From Thalassotalea sp. LPB0316 (GTDB lineage: Bacteria; Pseudomonadota; Gammaproteobacteria; Enterobacterales; Alteromonadaceae), in the NCBI RefSeq assembly GCF_014898095.1, contig NZ_CP062946.1, positions 2,108,001-2,172,000 on the forward strand: a stretch of DNA of 64,000 nt. Direction: 5' to 3'. Position numbers and translations under genes: made by a program. This document shows positions 36,133-44,782 of the stretch, piece after piece; within the stretch, counting starts at the first letter, position 1, and each line of letters begins with the position of its first letter. The notes under the pieces were generated by a model. That model was not told where the DNA came from, did not search any database, and saw only the letters and a program-made list of their open reading frames with translations.

Positions 36133-36627
36133 TTAAAGCACCGTTGCCATCTTTACTTGATTAAAGTGCTCTAATACTTCCGCCAATTCACGGTGAATCT
36201 GTTGGCGCGTCTGTGCTGAATCTGGCTGAGTTTTACCAATTACTGCCATAGTTGCAGGGTGAACAAGTAAGTCTTTAGCGTGATAACACGATGCTGATTT
36301 CATTGGCGGTAATTTACCATCGCTGTGGTAGTCTCGCTCTATTTCCTCTATTGATAACGATGTCATCGTCGTTGACGCTTCAAGTGCAGCTGTTAAGTAG
36401 TTTTTACAAACAGGGTGTTTAGCGATAAAGCTAGGTATGATTTTGGTTGAAATCTCAACGAGTTCAATACTTTGTTGAGTCAACTGGGCAAGCGGGGCAC
36501 TATTGATTTTCACGGCAATAGTAGTGGCAAGATTTTCATATCTATCCCAATCATTCGCAGTGTTCGCCTGTGAAAATGCAGAAACGGTAAATGCGATTAT
36601 TGCGGTCAGCAAACTAAGTTTATTCAT
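36133..36627 (-). CDS. Secreted protein of unknown function, probably iron-regulated
   Basis: A 164-residue protein with signal peptide MNKLSLLTAIIAFTVSAFSQA-N. The mature part is mainly helical and has two cysteines, in HPVCKNYLTAALEAS and SASCYHAKDLLVHPATM, which could form a disulphide or a haem-like site with neighbouring His residues. I do not recognise the family. A Fur-box-like 7-1-7 repeat lies 84 bp upstream of the start, so expression in iron shortage is likely (inference). It stands alone between two terminators. Confidence 0.7.
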   Translation of the reverse strand: MNKLSLLTAIIAFTVSAFSQANTANDWDRYENLATTIAVKINSAPLAQLTQQSIELVEISTKIIPSFIAKHPVCKNYLTAALEASTTMTSLSIEEIERDYHSDGKLPPMKSASCYHAKDLLVHPATMAVIGKTQPDSAQTRQQIHRELAEVLEHFNQVKMATVL

Positions 36628-36710
36628 TTTTATTCCTAATATCAGGTGAAGGCTAGTGAATTGTCTATCTAAATTGAACTTGGCGCTAATATATCTTATT
36701 TTTAGTTAAA

Positions 36711-36725
36711 TGAAAATTATTATCA
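36711..36725. promoter_or_regulatory. Fur box upstream of the unknown secreted protein
   Basis: TGAAAAT-T-ATTATCA matches the 7-1-7 Fur consensus TGATAAT-x-ATTATCA at all but one position. It is located between the MipA gene's 3' end and the minus-strand unknown gene, of which it would be the operator. Confidence 0.7.
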
Positions 36726-36823
36726 TTTGTATGTAAGGCGTATTTAAAAGAGGCTAGGTTGAGCCTTGTACTCATGAGTGATTGTTGTACATGATTTTGG
36801 CTGGAAGTATTAAATGATGGGCG

Positions 36824-36863
36824 AGGTTGTTTATCTGTGAGCGTCATCAAACATAAACAACCT
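36824..36863 (-). terminator. Inverted repeat after the MipA gene, possible terminator
   Basis: AGGTTGTTTAT (36824-36834) and ATAAACAACCT (36853-36863) are perfect 11-bp inverted arms just past the MipA stop codon. There is no strong U-tract, so termination is uncertain. Confidence 0.5.
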
Positions 36864-36885
36864 TGCTACAAGAGAGTCAGGTACG

Positions 36886-37713
36886 TTAGAAAACGTAGAT
36901 CACACCTAGCCCGATTTCCGCTTCGTAATCGTTACGGGCAATCGGACTATCTTTGATATCACCCAAGTATTGTTCATAAACTGCTTCGCCAAAAATTTGC
37001 CAGTTATCGTTAAGGTAGTGACGATAGTTGTAATTGAGCCCGACGGAGCGAAAACCACCACTGAGGTTGGTTTCTGGCAAACCTGATGCTGCCGCTTGGT
37101 CGGCATCAATGCCAAAATCTTTATTGGCATAATCACTGTCGTGATAGACTACTGCAAGCGCAATTTCGTGCCCGCTACCATCGTTTTTTTCGCCAAAGCG
37201 CTTACCCATACCAAGTAATCCTAGATTACCGTTTTCAGTAACAACAATTCTACCATCAACCCAGTAGCGCCAGTTGTCGTCGAAGGTGTGTCTTAGCTGC
37301 ATGACTAATTCCATACCTTCTTCACCGTCACCTAAACCATCTAAATGGCCGTCGTCAGAGTCACTCTCTTCTCGACCTTCGTCGAACCCTATTGCAACAT
37401 CGACTAACCAACGGTTATCTCGAAGGCCTCGCCAACCTAATGCTTCACCAGCCCAGTAAAAAATATTATCACCACTGCGCCATTGCACCGCGCCTGCAGG
37501 ATCAACTTCGAAGCCATATTCATCTGAGCCTTCATATGCCGCTTCATACTCAACGCCTAAACCTAGACCAAAAGCCCAGCCATTTTCGCCTTTGGTGAAA
37601 TCATCAACCGATGGTAGTGGTACTAACGGGGTTTTGTCTTCTTGAGCGATAGCACTGTTAGATAGCAAGCTTTGTGTAAGTAATAGAAAACATAACGTTA
37701 TTGTTTTTTTCAT
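36886..37713 (-). CDS. MipA/OmpV family outer-membrane protein
   Basis: A 275-residue beta-barrel with signal peptide MKKTITLCFLLLTQSLLSNS ending near AIA-Q. Typical MipA/OmpV features are the N-terminal WAFGLGLGVEYEAAYEGSDE and a terminal aromatic motif LGVIYVF. An acidic loop, EGREESDSDDGHLDGLGDGE, stands out. Family members are scaffolds for murein enzymes (MipA) or surface antigens (OmpV); here a porin-like role is most probable. No partner gene is nearby. Confidence 0.88.
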   Translation of the reverse strand: MKKTITLCFLLLTQSLLSNSAIAQEDKTPLVPLPSVDDFTKGENGWAFGLGLGVEYEAAYEGSDEYGFEVDPAGAVQWRSGDNIFYWAGEALGWRGLRDNRWLVDVAIGFDEGREESDSDDGHLDGLGDGEEGMELVMQLRHTFDDNWRYWVDGRIVVTENGNLGLLGMGKRFGEKNDGSGHEIALAVVYHDSDYANKDFGIDADQAAASGLPETNLSGGFRSVGLNYNYRHYLNDNWQIFGEAVYEQYLGDIKDSPIARNDYEAEIGLGVIYVF

Positions 37714-37890
37714 CCTGATCCCTTCTAGCGGTAATAGGTCGCTTTAGTCTTTTGTTGCCTTGAATATTTTTAGATTACGAAATAGCTATAAGCAAGGATC
37801 ATAGCGTTTTACAATTAGCATTGTGGGTATCGCGGGTTTCAACCAATGGTTTTTTACTTTAATTGAAAGAAGTTGATGCTTTAAAAGAAG

Positions 37891-37967
37891 TGGTGGACGC
37901 TTTTACTGAGACAGGGGCTTGAACCAGTGATTGGCTCGGGCATTGTAAAGAGCATAAGGTGCTCACA
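37891..37967 (-). pseudogene. Degenerate tRNA-Val copy
   Basis: Read on the minus strand, the 3' end CGTCCACCA, the T-arm (CACTGGTTCAAGCC), the TTACAA anticodon region and GAGCACC of the D-arm are recognisable, but the stems are broken. It shares the altered segment TGATTGGCTCGGGCATTGTA with the other degenerate copy at 38216. Confidence 0.6.
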
Positions 37968-38013
37968 CCGCTTTTACAAACGTATATCTTTGGATTTAAG
38001 GACTAAGAAGTGG

Positions 38014-38089
38014 TGGTGGACGATACTGGGCTTGAACCAGTGACCCCCGCCTTGTAAGGGCGGTGCTCTCCCAACTGAGCTAATCGTCC
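38014..38089 (-). tRNA. tRNA-Val (anticodon TAC)
   Basis: A 76-nt cloverleaf with encoded CCA. Acceptor GGACGAT pairs with ATCGTCC, D-stem GCTC/GAGC, anticodon stem CCGCC/GGCGG around CTTACAA, variable loop GGGTC (5 nt) and T-stem ACTGG/CCAGT with TTCAAGC loop. Part of the tandem array transcribed leftwards. Confidence 0.96.
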
Positions 38090-38117
38090 AGTGCGATATG
38101 CAAATAGAGTTTTGAAT

Positions 38118-38193
38118 TGGTGGACGATACTGGGCTTGAACCAGTGACCCCCGCCTTGTAAGGGCGGTGCTCTCCCAACTGAGCTAATCGTCC
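38118..38193 (-). tRNA. tRNA-Val (anticodon TAC)
   Basis: Identical in sequence to the copy at 38014 (76 nt, 5-nt variable loop GGGTC, encoded CCA). Separated from it by 28 bp of spacer. Confidence 0.96.
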
Positions 38194-38215
38194 AAATTCA
38201 ACATTATTATCTTAG

Positions 38216-38297
38216 TGGTGGACGATACTGGGCTTTATACCAGTGATTGGCTCGGGCATTGTAAAGAGCAGAAGGTGCTCACCCTTAGCTAATCGTT
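38216..38297 (-). pseudogene. Degenerate tRNA-Val copy
   Basis: Both acceptor ends are partly kept (TGGTGGACGATACTGGGCTT; CTAATCGTT at the other end), but the T-loop reads TTATA and the anticodon and D-arms have been replaced by the segment TGATTGGCTCGGGCATTGTA that also occurs at 37891. It could not fold as a normal tRNA. Confidence 0.7.
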
Positions 38298-38326
38298 ATC
38301 AATCTACCGTACACTATCAAAAATAG

Positions 38327-38401
38327 TGGTGGACGATACTGGGCTTGAACCAGTGACCCCGCCTTGTAAGGGCGGTGCTCTCCCAACTGAGCTAATCGTC
38401 C
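38327..38401 (-). tRNA. tRNA-Val (anticodon TAC), 4-nt variable loop
   Basis: Same as the copy at 38014 except for one C fewer on the plus strand, giving 75 nt with the variable loop GGTC. All stems are intact and CCA is encoded. Confidence 0.95.
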
Positions 38402-38461
38402 AATAAGAAATAATCTTTCTTTACAGAGAGTCTTTGAATGACCTTGCACTATTTAAAATAG

Positions 38462-38536
38462 TGGTGGACGATACTGGGCTTGAACCAGTGACCCCGCCTT
38501 GTAAGGGCGGTGCTCTCCCAACTGAGCTAATCGTCC
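38462..38536 (-). tRNA. tRNA-Val (anticodon TAC), 4-nt variable loop
   Basis: Identical to the 75-nt copy at 38327. It is the first gene of the array, 16 bp downstream of a consensus -10 box. Confidence 0.95.
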
Positions 38537-38552
38537 GTCTCTGTGGGGGCGT

Positions 38553-38580
38553 ATTATAGGTGGTCGTAAAAAGCTGTCAA
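38553..38580 (-). promoter_or_regulatory. Consensus sigma-70 promoter of the tRNA-Val array
   Basis: On the minus strand TTGACA (38580-38575), 16-bp spacer, TATAAT (38558-38553), followed by the GC-rich discriminator ACGCCCCC. The perfect boxes and the discriminator are typical of growth-rate and ppGpp-controlled stable-RNA promoters. Confidence 0.9.
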
Positions 38581-38775
38581 CAAAATACCGATATTTTTTT
38601 TGAAAAAGTGTGTGTTCGCTTTAATTTTCAACATTTTGTTTGTTTTATCTACGTATTTAAAACAATCGCTAGATAAAGCTGTATTCATTTTAATTGCTTG
38701 TTAAAATAGCGCCCAAATTTTATCCCTATTTATTAATAAGCGTGTGGCTTATTACACTTACTTTGTGAGCAAGAT

Positions 38776-40188
38776 ATGACATTAACGACTCGATTTGCCC
38801 CAAGCCCAACAGGCTATTTACACGTTGGTGGTGCTCGTACGGCACTTTACAGCTGGTTATACGCGAAGAAAAATGGCGGTGACTTCATCTTACGTATTGA
38901 AGACACTGACCTAGAGCGCTCAACGCAAGAATCTGTAGATGCTATTTTAGACGGCATGAACTGGTTAAACCTTGATTGGAATAAAGGCCCGTACTACCAA
39001 ACACAACGTTTCGATCGTTACAAAGAAGTCATTGCTCAGCTATTAACGTCTGGCCACGCTTACCGTTGTTACTGTACACCCGAAGAAGTTGAAGCAATGC
39101 GCGAAGAAGCCAAAGCTAAAGGTGAAATTGAAAAATACAACGGCATGTGGCGCGATCGCACTGATTACCCTGAAGACAAGCCTTATGTTATCCGCTTTAA
39201 AAACCCGCTAGACGGTGAGGTGGTAATCAATGATGTGGTTAAAGGCGACATTACGATTAGCAACCAACAGTTAGACGACTTAATTATTGCCCGCTCTGAC
39301 GGTAGCCCGACATACAACTTAACTGTAGTGGTTGACGACTGGGATATGAAAGTCACGCACGTGGTTCGCGGTGACGATCATATCTCGAATACACCTAAGC
39401 AAATTAATATCTTAAAAGCACTAGGTGCTGAAATTCCTGTTTATGCCCACATTCCAATGATTTTAGGCGATGACGGTAAACGCTTATCTAAGCGTCATGG
39501 CGCAGTAAGCGTTATGCAATATCGCGATGACGGCTACTTACCAGAAGCATTATTAAACTACTTAGTGCGTTTAGGATGGTCACACGGCGATCAAGAAATT
39601 TTCTCAATTGAGGAAATGATTGAGTTATTCGACTTATCAGGTTGTAACCGTGCGCCGTCTGCATTTAATACAGATAAGCTGATTTGGGTTAACCAACATT
39701 ACATGAAAACAATGGCGCCAAGCTATGTGGCTAAGCATTTAGCATGGCACATGGCGGATCAAGGTATTGATACATCTAATGGCCCAGCGTTAGAAGAAAT
39801 CGTTAAAGTACAAGCGGATCGGGTAAAAACGCTAAAAGAAATGGCGCAAATCTCAAGCTACTTCTACCAAGATTTCACAGAGTTTGACGCCGCTGCCGCG
39901 AAAAAACACTTGCGCGGCGTAGCTCAAGAGCCATTAGCGTTAGTAAAAGATAAGTTAGCGGCATTAGAGAACTGGCAGCCAGAAGCCATTCACGAAGCGA
40001 TTAATGCAACTGCTGCTGAGTTAGAAGTTGGCATGGGTAAAGTGGGGATGCCACTTCGCGTTGCTGCAACAGGTGCTGGTAACTCGCCGTCGCTAGATAT
40101 CACACTTGCTTTATTGCCAAAAGAAAAAGTGTTAGCGCGTATTGATATGGCATTAGCCGTTGTAGCCGAGCGTATTGCAAACAGCTAA
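38776..40188 (+). CDS. gltX: Glutamyl-tRNA synthetase
   Basis: Charges tRNA-Glu with glutamate. The product has 470 residues, normal for bacterial GluRS. The class-I signatures are [20 protein letters not shown] (HIGH-like) and [12 protein letters not shown] (KMSKS-like). The segment [20 protein letters not shown] has the first Cys pair of the zinc site of the E. coli enzyme but lacks the later Cys/His, as in many homologues. Next to the tRNA-Val array, as often found near gltX. Confidence 0.97.
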   Translation: MTLTTRFAPSPTGYLHVGGARTALYSWLYAKKNGGDFILRIEDTDLERSTQESVDAILDGMNWLNLDWNKGPYYQTQRFDRYKEVIAQLLTSGHAYRCYCTPEEVEAMREEAKAKGEIEKYNGMWRDRTDYPEDKPYVIRFKNPLDGEVVINDVVKGDITISNQQLDDLIIARSDGSPTYNLTVVVDDWDMKVTHVVRGDDHISNTPKQINILKALGAEIPVYAHIPMILGDDGKRLSKRHGAVSVMQYRDDGYLPEALLNYLVRLGWSHGDQEIFSIEEMIELFDLSGCNRAPSAFNTDKLIWVNQHYMKTMAPSYVAKHLAWHMADQGIDTSNGPALEEIVKVQADRVKTLKEMAQISSYFYQDFTEFDAAAAKKHLRGVAQEPLALVKDKLAALENWQPEAIHEAINATAAELEVGMGKVGMPLRVAATGAGNSPSLDITLALLPKEKVLARIDMALAVVAERIANS

Positions 40189-40212
40189 TTGATAGTCAAA
40201 TATCTGTATGAG

Positions 40213-40239
40213 AAAACCACGACCTAGTCGTGGTTTTTT
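40213..40239 (+). terminator. Intrinsic terminator of gltX
   Basis: AAAACCACGAC, loop CTA, GTCGTGGTTTTTT (to 40239): an 11-bp stem with U-tract, 25 bp past the gltX stop. Confidence 0.92.
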
Positions 40240-40354
40240 ATTTTTAGCGCTATCACACGCTATATTGCCTGAAAGACTAACTTACTCAATACAGATGAGC
40301 TAATAAAATGCTTGTGTTTTTTTTAGTCAGCAGTTAACCTTTTTATAACTCATT

Positions 40355-40368
40355 TGAAAGCGCTTACA
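40355..40368. promoter_or_regulatory. LacI-type operator of the sugar operon
   Basis: TGAAAGCGCTTACA, identical to the site at 1539-1552, lies 92 bp upstream of the transporter start. It links the operon to the TonB receptor and acyltransferase at the left end of the window. Confidence 0.8.
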
Positions 40369-40460
40369 TTTTTGGTTGAGTGCTGATTGATTAGTGTCGG
40401 TGGGGAAGCTAATCAGTCGAGTAACAATAATAATTGCTAATAATTTAAAAGGAATTAGCT

Positions 40461-41843
40461 ATGTCGAGTGTGTCTTCCTCCCACCGCTTATCGATTAAAG
40501 AAAAACTGGGTTATGCCTGTGGCGATGTCGCGTCAAATTTTTACTGGCGGGTATTCGATGTTTTCTTATTTATTTTCTATACCGATGTGTTTGGCTTACC
40601 ACCTGCTGTTGTTGGCACTATGATGCTAGTAACTCGGATCATTGATGCCTTTTCCGATCCCTTGATGGGAGCCATTGCCGATAGAACAACCACGCGATTT
40701 GGTAAGTTTCGGCCGTATTTGATCTGGGGTATCATTCCCATTGCAGCGGCTGGCGTGTTGACCTTTACCGTGCCAGATCTTAGCGATAACGGTAAAGTTA
40801 TCTGGGCTTATGCCACCTATATTTTTATGATGCTCGCGTACACCTTTATCAACGTACCATATGGCGCTTTATTAGGAGTGATTACAGCCGACGCCAAAGA
40901 GCGTACTTCATTAACCAGCTTTCGTTTTATTGGCGCATTTTCTGGTGGCAGTTTGGTCGCTTATATCACACCTGAGTTGGTATCAGTATTTGGCCAAGGC
41001 AATGAGCAAGCTGGCTGGCAGTTAACGATGGCGCTTTATGGCGTTATTGCAGGCATTTTGTTTATCACCACTTTTTTGGCAACCAAAGAGCGCATTTCAC
41101 CACCAAAAAATCAACAAACCAGTGTTGCTCAGGATATTAAGGATCTCGGCCAAAACAAACCTTGGTTAGTGTTATTTATCTTGGCGTTGGTGATCATGAT
41201 GACCATTTCGCTTCGGGCATCAACCGGCACCTTTTATTTTAAATATTTTGTCGAGCGACCAGACTTGATTGGTAGCTTTTCGATGACGTATTTGATCGCG
41301 TTAGCTATTGGTGCTGCGAGTACACCAGTGATGATGCGCTACTTCGACAAAAAGACCTTGCTCTTGTTGTTGATGAGCTTAGTCGGCGTTTTGTCGATTG
41401 CCTTTTACTTTATCGATAAAAATCAAATTGAATTGATGTTTGTCACTCAAGCGCTGATCGGTTTTTTCTTGGGGCCAAAATCACCGTTAGTCTTTTCAAT
41501 GTACGCCGATACTGCCGATTACTCTCAATGGCGCACCGGCCGGCGTGCAACGGCTATGGTGTTTTCAGCAGCAGCCTTTTCACAAAAACTCGGTGGCGCA
41601 TTAGCTGGTGCTATGATCGGTTATTTACTCGCCTCAATGGGGTATGTTGCCAACCAAGCACAAACTGCTCAGTCCAATCAAGGTATTGTCTTACTGATGA
41701 CCATTATACCCGGTGTATTTGCGGTAATTGCCGTGGCAATTATTAGCTTTTATCCACTCTCTGATGAAAGGGTCGCACAATTGCAACAAGAAATATTTGA
41801 CCAAGACGATGACAATAGTCAGGGAGGAGCTGTACATGGCTAA
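40461..41843 (+). CDS. GPH-family (melibiose/glycoside-cation symporter-like) MFS sugar transporter
   Basis: A 460-residue inner-membrane protein with about 12 hydrophobic segments. N-terminal KEKLGYACGDVASNFYWRVF and VTRIIDAFSDPLMGAIADRT, then RFGKFRPYLIWGIIPIAAAG, are diagnostic of the GPH family, which imports glycosides with Na+ or H+. Start ATG 40461 has AAAAGGA seven bases upstream. It is the first gene of the operon, overlaps the GH94 gene by 8 nt and presumably brings in the disaccharide that the phosphorylase cleaves. Confidence 0.93.
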   Translation: MSSVSSSHRLSIKEKLGYACGDVASNFYWRVFDVFLFIFYTDVFGLPPAVVGTMMLVTRIIDAFSDPLMGAIADRTTTRFGKFRPYLIWGIIPIAAAGVLTFTVPDLSDNGKVIWAYATYIFMMLAYTFINVPYGALLGVITADAKERTSLTSFRFIGAFSGGSLVAYITPELVSVFGQGNEQAGWQLTMALYGVIAGILFITTFLATKERISPPKNQQTSVAQDIKDLGQNKPWLVLFILALVIMMTISLRASTGTFYFKYFVERPDLIGSFSMTYLIALAIGAASTPVMMRYFDKKTLLLLLMSLVGVLSIAFYFIDKNQIELMFVTQALIGFFLGPKSPLVFSMYADTADYSQWRTGRRATAMVFSAAAFSQKLGGALAGAMIGYLLASMGYVANQAQTAQSNQGIVLLMTIIPGVFAVIAVAIISFYPLSDERVAQLQQEIFDQDDDNSQGGAVHG

Positions 41844-44235
41844 AGATATCAAACCTGAGCCTATAGTTTCAATTAATCCAGATAGTGTCAGTGTCAATAG
41901 TCCATTATTGATGCCCAACGCTAATGGTTATTTGTACAACCCGCATATGCTATTGCAAGTTAACTGCCGAGGTTATGCCATTGGCCAGTTTATGCAGCCT
42001 GAACCGAGTAAATATAGCTTTGCGCCTAACCTTGAAGCGACGACCTTTATTCAGCCAGAGCATCATTATTACGCCCATCACCCGGGACGCTTTTTTTACC
42101 TAAAAGATAACGATACTGGCGAGCTGATTTCTCTACCCTATGAGCCTTGTCGTAAGCAAGTTGACAAGTTTATTTTTCAACAACAGCAAGACGCTATTGC
42201 GTGGCAGTTTAAACACAACGGCCTTGAAATAGAAATACGCGTCGAATTGAGCGAGCAATATATTGCTGAGCGTTGGCAACTTAGCATTATTAACCAAAGT
42301 GAACGCGAGCAGTCGTTGAGCTTATATCCTTATTTCACAGTTGGTTATCAGTCGTGGATGAATCAAAGTGCGCGTTATGTAGATGAACTTAACGCAATCG
42401 TAGCAAGCGCGATAACGCCATATCAAAAAGTTTCGCAATACTATGAAAATCAAGAGCTCAAAGACTCAACGTTTTTGTTAAGTGACAAAGCACCAGATGC
42501 TTGGTTAGCCAATCAGCAATTGTTTGAAGGTGAAGGCGGTTTAGCGAACCCCGACGCCTTAGCAAAGCCTAAACTCGATAACCTTGGTAGCCATTACCAA
42601 GTGGCTTGTGCCTGTATGCAATATCAATTGCAGTTAAAGGTTGGTGAGCAATTTGACAACACCTGGTATTTTGGCGCGGCTAAAGATCTTGATGAAATTA
42701 GCGCGATAAAGGATCAGCACTTTTCATCGACAAACGCTAGTATTGAGCAAGCTAAGTTTAGCCCTTGTATTAAGGTTAATCCGCAATATTTGAGTGCAGG
42801 TAATCAGCGCCTGTTTAGCTTTGTTAATGATTGGCTGCCTCGCCAAATTGATATGCACGGCACAACTAATCGGCTGACCACAGATCCGCAAACGCGTAAT
42901 TATTTACAAGATAATATGGGGGTTGGTTTTTTAGTGCCAAAACAAGCGCGATCTGCGTTTGTTTTAGCAATGACACAACAAGCAAGCTCAGGCGAGCTGC
43001 CCGACGGTATTTTACTCAACTCAAATGCCAAATTGAAATATATCAATCAAGTACCGCATAGCGATCACAGTGCTTGGTTGAGTATTTGTTTACTTTGCTA
43101 TCTCGATGAAACCAATGATGCAAGTTTACTGACTGAGTTGATTGGCTTTTCAGACAGTATTCACGCTCAGCCGGTCTATCAGCATTTGCTTAAAGCCATT
43201 GATTATTTATTATCAAAGCGAGATGAACGCGGCCTTTGCTATATCGAGCAAGGCGATTGGTGTGATCCGATGAATATGGTCGGTCATAAAGGTAAGGGCG
43301 TATCGACATGGCTTACGCTAGCAACCGCCTATAGTATTGACTGTTTGTTGGCTATTTTAACGTTGTATTTGCCAACTGAGTTGCAGCACTCATTGACAGA
43401 GCAAATTACAAAGTTAAAAGTAGCGAAACAAAAGCTCAATGACTCAGTTAATACACACTGCTGGGACGGTGATTGGTATGCTCGTGGGATCAACGACGAT
43501 GGCCGCGCTTTTGGTGTGAAAACCGATCAACAAGGGCGAATTTATCTCAACCCACAAAGCTGGGCATTACTTGCCAATGCAACTACCCCAGCCAAAAAAT
43601 ACAGCTTACTTAATGAAGTGCAAAGACAACTTGATACCCCTTATGGTGTAATGATGCTAGCGCCAAGCTACACCAAAATGGATGAAGGCATAGGTAGAAT
43701 TTGCCAAAAGTCAGCAGGTATTGCTGAAAATGGTTCGGTGTACAATCACGCAGCGGTGTTTTACGCCTATAGTTTGTATCAAGTTGGCGAAAGCGATTTA
43801 GCTTTTTCGGTGCTGGCAAAAATGCTCCCTAATGAGTGTGATCAGCTATTGCGCGGCCAGTTGCCGAGCTTTATTCCTAACTATTATCGCGGCGCCTATT
43901 ATCAGTTGCCTGACTATGCCGGTAAATCAAGCCATTTGTTTAACACTGGCACTGTTGCTTGGTTTTATCGCTGTATTGTTGAGGAATTGTGTGGGCTTAA
44001 AGGTCAGCAAGGCCGGTTGTTGATACAACCTAAGTTACCTAAGCAACTCACAAAGCTGTCGGGTAGTAGGCTATTTCTCGGTGCGCAAATTGATTTTGAA
44101 TACCTGAAAAAAGATATCGATACACCAAGTTATTGGCTTGATGACCAATTACTTAATCAGGCAGAGATAACCGGTATTCGCAGTGGCCAGCATTATCGCT
44201 TAACTGTTCATTTACCGAGGAGCACGCTTGAATAA
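41836..44235 (+). CDS. GH94 phosphorylase, probable cellobionic acid phosphorylase
   Basis: A 799-residue glycoside phosphorylase. N-terminal segments LLMPNANGYLYNPHMLLQVN, CRGYAIGQFMQPEPSKY and YYAHHPGRFFYLKDND resemble the GH94 subgroup once called NdvB and shown in Xanthomonas and Saccharophagus to cleave cellobionate to glucose-1-phosphate and gluconate (recalled family knowledge). The catalytic acid region is EQGDWCDPMNMVG (residues 472-484), the counterpart of the DWND motif. There is no signal peptide, so it is cytosolic. I chose ATG 41836 because AGGGAGGAG precedes it and the frame before it is covered by the transporter. The gluconokinase gene overlapping its end supports gluconate as product. 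A cellobiose or other beta-glucoside phosphorylase is the alternative. Confidence 0.82.
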   Translation: MAKDIKPEPIVSINPDSVSVNSPLLMPNANGYLYNPHMLLQVNCRGYAIGQFMQPEPSKYSFAPNLEATTFIQPEHHYYAHHPGRFFYLKDNDTGELISLPYEPCRKQVDKFIFQQQQDAIAWQFKHNGLEIEIRVELSEQYIAERWQLSIINQSEREQSLSLYPYFTVGYQSWMNQSARYVDELNAIVASAITPYQKVSQYYENQELKDSTFLLSDKAPDAWLANQQLFEGEGGLANPDALAKPKLDNLGSHYQVACACMQYQLQLKVGEQFDNTWYFGAAKDLDEISAIKDQHFSSTNASIEQAKFSPCIKVNPQYLSAGNQRLFSFVNDWLPRQIDMHGTTNRLTTDPQTRNYLQDNMGVGFLVPKQARSAFVLAMTQQASSGELPDGILLNSNAKLKYINQVPHSDHSAWLSICLLCYLDETNDASLLTELIGFSDSIHAQPVYQHLLKAIDYLLSKRDERGLCYIEQGDWCDPMNMVGHKGKGVSTWLTLATAYSIDCLLAILTLYLPTELQHSLTEQITKLKVAKQKLNDSVNTHCWDGDWYARGINDDGRAFGVKTDQQGRIYLNPQSWALLANATTPAKKYSLLNEVQRQLDTPYGVMMLAPSYTKMDEGIGRICQKSAGIAENGSVYNHAAVFYAYSLYQVGESDLAFSVLAKMLPNECDQLLRGQLPSFIPNYYRGAYYQLPDYAGKSSHLFNTGTVAWFYRCIVEELCGLKGQQGRLLIQPKLPKQLTKLSGSRLFLGAQIDFEYLKKDIDTPSYWLDDQLLNQAEITGIRSGQHYRLTVHLPRSTLE

Positions 44236-44776
44236 CGTACGGCTAATATTTGTTATGGGGGTGAGCGGTACGGGTAAGTCAACGTTGGCTCATGCACTTG
44301 CTTGCGCTCTTCATGGACAATACATAGACGCCGACGACTTTCACAGTGATGCAGCGAAAGCCGTGATGGCGACAGGACAAAGTATCGATACCAATATGCG
44401 CCAGCAATGGTTAGCAAGGCTCGCGAAACACTTAGATAGCCAGCAAAATAACACCTGTGTTGTTGCTTATTCAGGCTTAATTTCGCAGCAGCGAAAACAG
44501 TTAATGGCGATTAAGCCAAATAGCCTTGGTTTATTGTTAACAGGTGATCGTGCGCTGATAAGTTCGAGGTTGGGCAATAGGCAAGGGCACTTTGCATCAA
44601 GTGACATGCTTAACAGCCAGTTAAAGTTATTTGAACCAATTAATGCTGACGAAACGAATATAACGACAATACCCATAGATCTAACAACCCATGAGCAGGT
44701 TGATCGTGCTCTGGCAGTGATTAAATCGTCAGATAAGCCAGTGAGTCGATTAACCAACGAGTCATCAAGAGAATAA
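44228..44776 (+). CDS. gntK: Gluconokinase
   Basis: A 182-residue cytosolic kinase: Walker A GVSGTGKS (residues 11-18), substrate segment DADDFHSDAAKAVMATGQ, a lid arginine region LTGDRALISSRLGNRQGHFA, then DMLNSQLKLFEPI, all as in thermoresistant gluconokinases. It phosphorylates gluconate to 6-phosphogluconate for the Entner-Doudoroff or pentose phosphate route. It starts at TTG 44228, supported by GAGGAG five bases upstream, and overlaps the GH94 gene by 8 nt, implying tight co-production. Confidence 0.92.
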   Translation: MNNVRLIFVMGVSGTGKSTLAHALACALHGQYIDADDFHSDAAKAVMATGQSIDTNMRQQWLARLAKHLDSQQNNTCVVAYSGLISQQRKQLMAIKPNSLGLLLTGDRALISSRLGNRQGHFASSDMLNSQLKLFEPINADETNITTIPIDLTTHEQVDRALAVIKSSDKPVSRLTNESSRE

Positions 44777-44782
44777 TAAACA

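Noticed and set aside
37193..37206. Another LacI-type site, CAAAGCGCTTACCC
   Set aside because: It lies inside the MipA coding sequence and only half of the palindrome is kept.
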